This document shows positions 55,800 through 64,000 of a stretch of DNA of 64,000 nt, piece after piece. The DNA is taken from NCBI GenBank assembly GCA_021292105.1, contig CM037864.1, positions 10,649,898-10,713,897 of the forward strand. The letters run 5' to 3'. The DNA is from Anadara kagoshimensis. Lineage: Eukaryota; Mollusca; Bivalvia; Arcoida; Arcidae. The position numbers and the translations under genes were made by a program. Below the pieces are notes generated by a model, which saw only the letters and a list, made by a program, of their open reading frames with translations, made no database searches and had not been told where the DNA came from. The first letter of the stretch is position 1. Every line of letters starts with the position of its first letter.

Positions 55800-58560
55800 T
55801 GATTTAGCGTAGTATATCAATTGTTGAACTAACACAATGACATTAATGCCAATAAACGACATGAACTCCAACTCGAATAGTTACATGAAGTTAACCAAAA
55901 AGGAATAATTAAAATTAGTGTTTTGAAAGAAAGAGCGAGAACATAACTTTTAACGTCATATATCTTAATCTGTCCATAGTAGACAACGTAATATTCAAAA
56001 TCGTAAGACACACAAAGCGATAGCAATTCCAATTTGAATACTTACCAGGATTAACCAAAAAGGAATAATTCAAATTGATTCTAAGACACTGATTTGAAAC
56101 AGAGCAAGAACATCAAAACTGTGTATCTTGAGTGAAGACAACAATAGTCTGTGCTAGATTAATTGACAAAAGAATAGTTGAAATGCCAAGAAGCTGATTT
56201 GAGAGTGTACTAATTGCTGTATAAAGTAAACTTAGACCCGTCATACTAGCACAGTGACATCAATTCCAATTTGGATAGTCACAGGATAAAACAAAAAGGA
56301 ACAGTTCAGTTGCTAAGACGCTGATTTGAAAGAGAGCAAGATCATGTGTACTAATGGTTTTATTAAGTAATACAGAATCGCCGTACTAGCACAGTGGCAT
56401 GAATTCCGATTTAAATAGGTACACGTCTTAAACGGAAAGGAGTCGTTGAGTTCACAAGACGCCGATTTGAAACAGCGCAAGAACATGTATTAAGTAAAAT
56501 TAACAAGCAATATACAGAATCGTCATACTAGCACAGTGGCCTCAATTCCAATTTGGATAGTTATAGGATAAAACAAAAAGGAACAGTTCAGTTGCCAAGA
56601 CGCTGAACTGAAAGACAGCAAGAACGTATGTACTAAATGTTGTGTAGAGAAAGCTAATTACGTAATACATGAGTCGTCATACTAACAGAGTGACATCGAT
56701 TCCGATTTCAAAAGTTACATGACTTAAACGAAAAAGAGTAGTTAAAATGCAAAGGCGCTGATTTGAAAGAGACCGAGAACAATAAGGGCATTTACCAATA
56801 GTTGCGGAGACTACAGATAGTAATTTTCAGACTAGCACAGCAGGATCTTTTTCCAATTTGAATAATTTCTTGGATTAAACGAAAAGGAATATTTCCAATG
56901 CCAAGGCGCTGATTTGAAAGAGAGCATGAACAATAAGGACGTTTACCAATTGTTGAGTAAGTAATAGTCAAACTAGCACAGCTGCATCAATTTCAATTTG
57001 AATAACTTCCTGGATTAAACGAAAAGGAATATTTCAAATGCCAAGGCACTGATGTGAAATAGAGCGAGAAAATTAAAGCCGTTTACATTAAATTGTTGAG
57101 TAGAATAAAAAAAAGGAACCGTCAAACTAGCACAGCGGTATCAATTCCGATTTGAATAATTTCCTGCATCAACCAAAAAAGAATATTTCAAATACCAATG
57201 CATTGATGTGAAAGAGAGCCAGAACATTAAAGATATTTACCAATTGTTGAGTAGACAAAAGAAAATTATCGCCAAACTAGCACAGCGGCATCGATTCCAA
57301 TTTGAAAAGCGTCCTGTATCAACCAAAAAGGAATACTTCATTTGTCAATGTATTGATATGAAGAGAATGAGAGCATTAAAGACGTTTACATTACCAATAG
57401 TTGAGTAGACATAAGGAGGTAATTATCAGACTAGCACAGTGGCATCAATTCCAATTTGAAGAATTTCCTGGATCAATCAAAAAGAAATATTTCAAATACC
57501 AATGTATTGATGTGAGCGAGAGCGAGAGCATTAAAGACGTTTGCCAATAGTTGAGTAGACAAAAGAAAGTAAATTCAAATTTGATAAGTTACCTGGATCA
57601 ACCGAAAAGGAATCTTTGTATTGATATAAAAAGAGAGCGAGAACATTAACACTGCTGTCTTCGATAAGCAAAGTAATACTAATATTGAGTAGACTTAAGT
57701 AAGTAATCATCAAACTTGCAAAGCGGCATTATTTCCAATTTGAATAATTTCCTGGATCAACCAAAAAGTAATATTTCAAATACCAATGTATTGATATGAA
57801 AGAGATAACATTAATACTGCTGTCTTGAGTGAGCAAAGTATTACTAATGTAACTTCAGAACAGTCGGACTCACTTCCTCCTGGATAAAACAAAAGAGTAT
57901 TGTTTAAATGTGAAGACGCTGATTTCAAGAGAGCATGACACGTGCACTATGTATAATCATTGTATAGAGTAAAATAAGTTCTATAAGTAATATTCAGAAT
58001 CGTCAAGTTAGCACAGCAGCATCAATTCCGATTTCATTACTAGTAGTTACCTATATCAACGGAAAGGAATATTTCAAAAAACAAGGTAGAGAACGACAAC
58101 ATTAAGAGTGATTTCCAGTGGTAGTAAAAAAAGTAATACTACTTATTCAGAATAGTCGGACTCGGATTTGATTACTAGTGTATCAACGGAAAGGAATATT
58201 TCAAAAACCAAGGTAGAGCGCGACAACATTAAGAGCGGTTTCCAGTGGTAGTAAACAAAATAATACTACTTCAGAATATTCGGAGTCACACAGAGACAGC
58301 AATTCCTTCTAGATTACACAAAAGGGTATAGCTGTAGTTTATATTTTAAGACGCTGGTTTGAAAGACAGCAAGAATATGTGTACTAAGTGATGTATACAT
58401 ACAGTAAAGCGACTTTAAGAATCTTCAGACTAATACAGCGGCATCAGTTCCGATTTGAAGAATCCTAGTTAACTAAAATAAAGTTTAATGGCATCGATTC
58501 TAAATTGAATAATTATTATATGGATCAACAGTAAAAGAATTGTTGAAATGTTAAAATGGG
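55800..58560. repeat. Satellite-like array of about 150-bp diverged units
   Basis: About 16 to 18 units spaced roughly 140-160 bp share the words 'cagcggcatcaattccaatt', 'tgaataatttcctggatcaa', 'ccaaaaaggaatatttcaaa' and 'gctgatttgaaagagagcaa'. Units differ by many substitutions and small indels, so the array is old. Short reading frames inside are by-products. It ends about 300 bp upstream of the membrane-protein gene. Confidence 0.85.
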
Positions 58561-58864
58561 CATCTGTAACATAGATTTCATACCGTTTATAATCTGTTAG
58601 TCGATATTTATTTTAAAAATCAGTATTTCACAGCTTCACACAGCAGAGTTTTAAAAAACTATACACAATGTTCATATTTAATTCATAACTTATTCCAACA
58701 AGCAGTACATTGGATTTCGTAGTCTAGCAAGCGGTACATTGGATTTTGTTTAGATATAATATACACAGTACTAGTATCTGGATTTAGACATCGTTTTTCA
58801 ATTGGTAAAATGACATTGCATAAATTGTGAGTGATTGAAGTGTATTCCTAAATGTGATACGGAA

Positions 58865-61800
58865 ATGGCTACAAATTTAACAATAATCACTGGAAATTCA
58901 TTAAACAACGACACAGTTCGTAGGATTCCGACATTTGCAGAGATATTTCTACCACCATATATACTGCTTTGTACCAGCGTTGTAGGTAAGTCTATTGAAA
59001 AATATATATGCTTATTTTTGAAATTTTAAGAAATAAAAAACCACACCACTGGGCATTATCCTGACATTAAACCCAATGGGGTATCTAATGGTGTGTTATG
59101 CCATAGTCATTTCTTTTACTTATACCGAATCATTATCAGTCGGTTCTAGAATGGTGGAGGAATTTAGAGTACCTGTAAGCCGAATCGACAAACTTTCTTA
59201 CCGTGATTAGGATCTGTCCCAGTGGGATTCGAATCTAGGCATCGAGATGCACTGTATTGTGTAAGCTCTCACTTTTGACAACTTGGCCACCGAGACTCCG
59301 AGCCTAGCAAGATATAAAATCTACAAAAACATATTAAGACCAGGCACAACAGCTAAACAGGAAGTGCTTAACCTTCCGATGCACCTGGCCTCACTTCTTG
59401 GTTGAAGTTCACGTGTTTAACTTACATTGTCAGTTTAAAAATTGTCGCTTTGCTTTGGTAGTTTGATTTGGACGTGGATTGATACGCTAGCTTTTGATTA
59501 TTGTAACATCTAGTTTTGTCCATATTCTGTGAGTCCATATTTATTGGGCTTTATATAGAAGCAAGATGGACGGTGTAAAGCAATGTTGTTTATAAATGCG
59601 TTTGTAATAGTATTTCCAAGATGAAATAACATGCATCTTGATCAATGCACTTTGTGCTTTCCTGTATAACATATCTTTCTACTTAAGCAATTCATACACC
59701 TGGGTTCTCCGTTATGTGGAAAATCATCAATACGGAAATTGCATCTCCAGATTTAACATTGATACTCTAAATCAAGTATGAGATAAAGGGGAGAGTGATT
59801 TTAAAGCTCAGTTTAAGATCAAACTGAAATAAATCAAAGTAAAAGCAATGCATATGTACTTCCTGTAAATTTTCAATGTTTATTTCAGATGTCACTAGCG
59901 TAATTAAAATATAATTTTACGTCTATCATAAACCATTTTTAAAATTTTATCTTTAAATACATTTAAAAACATGACATGTCTTTATTGTTTTTCTATAATG
60001 TATCTGCGTACGAAAAGTTTGTTACGAAGTTTAGGCAATTTTTTCTACGACACACGAAAATAACTGATTCAAAATTATGAAAAATAACTCGTAGAGACTT
60101 AATTGGTTCAAACTTTAGTTCCTGTTACGACATACATCTAAAAGATCATTTGTTAAATGGTTTCATTTAAACATTAGAACACAAGCCCTAGAAGTTTTCT
60201 TTTTGCTATTGCAACATGCTTAAAATAATCATCCAATATCTGTTTTTATGAACAAAAATTTTCAACGGCAAAACTCAAAGGGTATATCGTCATGTCTAGT
60301 TTTCCCATTTGGCATAGTTATTTTCAACATGTTTGATGGACACCTTGTCGAAATATCCCATTTAAGTTACTACATGTATTTGCTTTTTTACAATTGTGAA
60401 ATGATTGTTAATACTAGTATGAAAGTACGAAACCCTGACCTAATTTTCATGATTGACTGATTTTTACTGATAACTTCATATATTTTTGTCAAATAGAACT
60501 CAAATTTGGTATGTACGATAAGTTAACCTATGTTTGAGGGACACCTTGTCAAAATGTCATCCCATTTCAGTTACAATTTGTTTTATTTAACACTTGTGTA
60601 ATGATTGTGAATACTAGAATAAAGTATGAAATTAGGTAACCGTGACCTAATTTTCATTGTTAACTGATATTTTTTTTTTACTTCATGAATTTTTGTCGTT
60701 GGAATCTCAAAATTGGTAGGTTTGATTATTGTAACAGCTGCCTGATTTACACGTTTGAAGTGATTCTCATTTCAGTTACATTTTGTTTTTATATGACACT
60801 GGTGAATGAATGTAAATACTAGAAAGTGACCTATGAAAGTAGGTAACCATGACCTAATTTTCATGGTTAACTGATTTTTTTCACTTCGAGAATTTTTGAC
60901 GTGGAGACCCCACATCTTATTTCTTTGTTTTTATTTAACACTGGTGAACTGATTGTAAATACAAGTATAAAGTATTATAGTAGGTAAATGTGACCTAATT
61001 TTCATGGTTAACTGATTTTTTATTTTATTTTTTCTTCTTCGACTTCATGAATTTTTGTCGTGGAGACCTCACACGTAGTAAGTTACAGCTGCTTGAAGAA
61101 CACCTTTAAAATGACATCCTGTTCAGTTATAATTTGTTTTTATTTAACACTTGTGAATGATTGTAAATACCAGTATGGTTTTGGCCTACAACTGTGTTTG
61201 CACTACGTTCACTAAACATTTAGTATAATTTAAAACAAATATATATAATTTATTTTACAAAGGTAAGCATCTTATACAATTCCATTGATTAAGAAATAAA
61301 TAGTCATTTAATAGGTGAAAAGGGTCACGGGTTTTACGTACGGGACTAATAAATTGCGTATCAATAAAGACCCTAGTATCTTTTAGTGCATGTGTCGATT
61401 TCCCATAGATATAATTTATTTTTAATAATTATCAAATATTTACAAAATCATATAAATTTACCTATTTATATTTGTAGTAAAACATTGTTCTGGTACTTAT
61501 GGACAATGTTCTTATGTCAACACAACTCCGTTATTGAAATTGACGGATCGCCGGCCACACACACTATGTTCCGACAAAGGGATGCAAAGAGAATGAAAAC
61601 TCAGAGTGAATTGTGCGGTTTAATGACGTCATTGACACTAGAACGTCATTGGTTGCCGTGACGATGCTTTGGTACCGTGATGGCGGCCAGTGTTGGAACA
61701 TTGTGGGCGTGACCGGCGGTACGTCAATTGGCAATACTAGCAATTACATTATGACGTATTAATTATTTCCTTCTAATGTCAGTGAAGTGTTGTTTAATAT

Positions 61801-63514
61801 ATTGGTCAACATCTTAAAACATTTTGGTTTCACAATTTTGGTCCAAGAACTACTGATGAGAAATTGTATTCCAAAGCGGCAGTTTAGTGCTGTAAAATTA
61901 GCAATGGTATAATATGTAATTAAAAAACAAACATACTAATCCATGTCCGAATCACAATCCAGAAGCAAAGTAAAAACTCCTGTACTGACAAGATAGGGAA
62001 GTGAGGCCGGGTGCTCCAGAAAGCTACATGCAATCATGACTAGTGACACAGAAATTTTGAAACAAACAATATGAAAAAGTACACCTCCCAAAAATCCCCA
62101 AAACTTCATTTAGGGAATTCACATGATACATGCATTCTTATTTTTTACATAAGAAAGTATATTATAAAACATTAAACAGACCATAGGCATAAACCCGCTT
62201 CACTATTTAACAAGTGCTTGATTTTCTATGATAAGATGGATATTAGAAAAGTGGGGTTTTCTCGAATAAAGGATGGCACATGGAGAGAAAAAACTCACAA
62301 ACTTCATTAGTGAATTGATGCGTTTTCTGCATGTTTGCAGAATTACTGTTTATCTCGTTAATAATTGTTTTCAGGGCTCATTACCATCATTTGTTTAGTC
62401 AAGCTTTTGTTGATGTTATAAAGGGTTTTGAAAGACTAGCACACTTACCTTAGTAAACATGGGGTAACGTTTTCAATCTTTTTGTGGGTCTTTAATGCAA
62501 TGATTTACTTTACTTGGTAATGGAGTTCATAATCGGCCCTCGTGATACCCATATACTTTTTGCAGATCTTACACTTCCATTGTATATGGAATCACTTGAG
62601 CTATTCTGAGAATTTGCTATATGAACGTTTTCCGTAGTACATTGGCGAATCCAATAGGACAAACATAAAATGTTTTGTGGATAGTTGCTAGTTATTATTC
62701 ACACATCACAGCATAATGCATAGGATTCAATATTAGATATTGACAGAAGTTAGGACTTAAATAATTATTAAATTATCCTTGGCCTTTTACAGTCAATATG
62801 CTATAAAATGTCTACAATTAAATTGTTTTCTTTTCTTTACTGTAGGAATTTTCCTGATGGTAATGTTTACACGCCATTCATATGTATTAAAGTTCAGGAA
62901 GAGAAACAAGGTGGAGAATTGGGAATATGAGTTAGCGAATTATTACCAAATAAATATTGTAAAACAAGGTCATAAGATAGAAACAGACAACCTTACATTA
63001 GATAGTATATCAATCAATTCTGACAAGTCGCAATTTTTATCCCAGTTTGACAGAGAAGTTGTTCGAAGTTTAAAAATGTTTTACAACAATTTTGGTGACG
63101 TCATGACAATATGTGTTCCTGCCTTGGTAACCTTATTGCTTGGGCCAATTCTGATGTCTTTTTATTTTAGTATCCGTGAATGGTTCTGGTCACTGGAAAA
63201 ATATCCAGTTCTTCCGAATATAAACCAATGTGTTTCGTGTTTCTTAACGCCTGCGGGGCTAGTTTACGCCATTTCGTTTGGATTTGCTTTCCAGCAGGCG
63301 TTAACGAAACAAAATGAAATCTTGATAAAAATGACAGAAGAAATAAGCAAACTAGATCAAGCAGCGACATTAGCTACTAAAATAAAGCTAGAATCTAACG
63401 TATCAAGGATGAGTATACTAAGAGCAATAAAATCAGAGGCTATCTACATGATTTGTCAAATACAGAAGAAAAAGACAGCATCATTTAAATATAGACCAGA
63501 TAGAGATGTTACAG
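58865..63514 (+). CDS. Unidentified multi-pass membrane protein, 5' exons only
   Basis: Two exons, 58865-58985 and 62846-63514, joined VV|GIF in phase 1. The second ends at the donor ACAG|GTGAGT, so the gene runs past the right edge. The 263 residues seen begin MATNLTIITGNSLNNDT, with two N-glycosylation sequons (NLT, NDT) before membrane segment 1 (about 26-48). Segment 2 is about 126-149 (VPALVTLLLGPILMSFYF) and segment 3 about 172-191 (GLVYAISFGFAFQQAL). A long polar helix follows (KQNEILIKMTEEISKLDQAA). The ATG has a good context (GAAATGG). The GxxYAISFGFAFQQA-then-helix pattern is loosely like DUF4239/bestrophin-like proteins; I hold that only as a weak idea. It could be a channel or sensor, but no function is claimed. 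Confidence 0.8.
59150..59310 (-). mobile_element. SINE family C copy
   Basis: Reverse copy: 'ctagaatggtggaggaattt', 'ttaggatctgtcccagtggg', 'gattcgaatctaggcatcga' (B-box-like) and 'acttggccaccgagactccg' (head). In intron 1 of the membrane-protein gene. Confidence 0.6.
59335..59505 (-). repeat. Interspersed repeat, family D, reversed
   Basis: Reads 'gctaaacaggaagtgcttaa', 'cctggcctcacttcttggtt', 'gaagttcacgtgtttaactt' and 'tttggacgtggattgatacg', the reverse complement of the family-D order. Confidence 0.65.
60280..61175 (+). repeat. Tandem array of about 150-200-bp units in intron 1
   Basis: Four to five diverged units share 'gacctaattttcatggttaa', 'cttcatgaatttttgtcgtg', 'tttttatttaacacttgtga' and 'gattgtaaatactagtataa'. 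Spacing of the 'ttttcatggttaactga' block is about 195, 215 and 135 bp, so units vary in length. Confidence 0.8.
61538..61729. mobile_element. Palindromic MITE with AATT ends, copy 2 (reversed)
   Basis: Starts AATTGACGGATCGCCGGCCA and ends 'gaccggcggtacgtcaatt'. The body reads as the reverse complement of the copy at 44,652-44,859, including 'ggtaccgtgatggcggccag' and 'taatgacgtcattgacacta'. Both carry a TGACGTCA motif. Confidence 0.75.
61925..62040 (+). repeat. Interspersed repeat, family D, short
   Basis: Has 'acatactaatccatgtccga', 'atcacaatccagaagcaaag' and 'gaagtgaggccgggtgctcc', without the usual tail. Confidence 0.55.
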
Positions 63515-64000
63515 GTGAGTGAGCAAGGCCCATTTTGCCTACTAAAACAATTATCTCTCAGCATATTCAAGATCAAAAGAATAAAAACCATTTTAGCAAT
63601 TTTTTAAAATTTCCTTTTTAGCTGGAAGTTCATGTTTTGAATTGAAGTGTTTTGTTACTGATTTGTTCAGTTGTACACGTTCTGTTGTTTAGGTTTTTGT
63701 ACCGGTTTTTTTGAATTATTTAGACATTTTGGTTTGCCTTCTTCATGAAGCACAAAAAATTCATGAATTAAACTTACCTAATTTTTTAAAGAATATGGCT
63801 GTAATATAATTAATTATGAAGAAAACAATTATCATATGACAGATTTTTCGCTAGGCTGATTTTCTTGATTTTATTTGCCATGATATGACAACAATGTCCA
63901 GAACTTGAAACCAACTGTAGACAATTCACTTGCACTGACGACATTCAAACCTCGATTAAGTAACAATTTCACATAAATTTTCATGTTCAACATTTGAATT

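Overview
The window is nuclear DNA from an animal, most likely a bivalve mollusc. Coding exons are short (50 to 200 bp), split by AT-rich introns that follow GT-AG rules. Ciliary and spliceosomal genes have clear animal orthologues. About half of the sequence is short interspersed repeats of kinds common in bivalve genomes: tRNA-derived SINEs, MITEs and microsatellites. The bivalve placement is inferred from repeat style and protein divergence; the species is not determined. There are no prokaryotic operons, CRISPR arrays or integrated viral genes that I can see.

Layout. (1) 4,048-16,595, minus strand: DNAAF3, a dynein-arm preassembly factor, reconstructed as 16 exons. (2) 16,596-16,959: a compact intergenic segment that must act as a two-way promoter. 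(3) 16,960-30,960, plus strand: CWF19L1, a spliceosome/lariat-linked protein, 15 exons with a continuous 522-codon frame and one U12-type intron. (4) 31-37.9 kb: intergenic, repeat-rich. (5) 37,940-40,384, minus strand: the 3' part of a small unidentified gene. (6) 42,020-50,459, plus strand: ribosomal protein RPS11, four exons, whose 5-kb second intron carries six box C/D snoRNA copies. Four match SNORD35 and two are a diverged sister type. (7) 50.5-58.8 kb: intergenic, ending in a 2.8-kb satellite-like array. (8) 58,865 to beyond the right edge, plus strand: an unidentified multi-pass membrane protein, first two exons only.

The most unusual theme is tandem duplication at exon edges. In CWF19L1 the end of exon 8 plus its splice donor has been amplified into a 69-bp, 14-unit array of intact donor sites. 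The end of exon 13 plus its donor is repeated four more times at 46-bp spacing, and the stop-codon region is echoed in the 3' UTR. In the small minus-strand gene the 5' edge of the last exon and its acceptor are copied into the intron. The snoRNA expansion in RPS11 is another local amplification. These are sequence observations; whether the spare splice sites or snoRNA copies are used needs RNA data.

The genes do not form one pathway. DNAAF3 and CWF19L1 share a promoter region. RPS11 is a typical snoRNA host gene with a pyrimidine tract near its start. The introns hold several mobile elements with readable target-site duplications.
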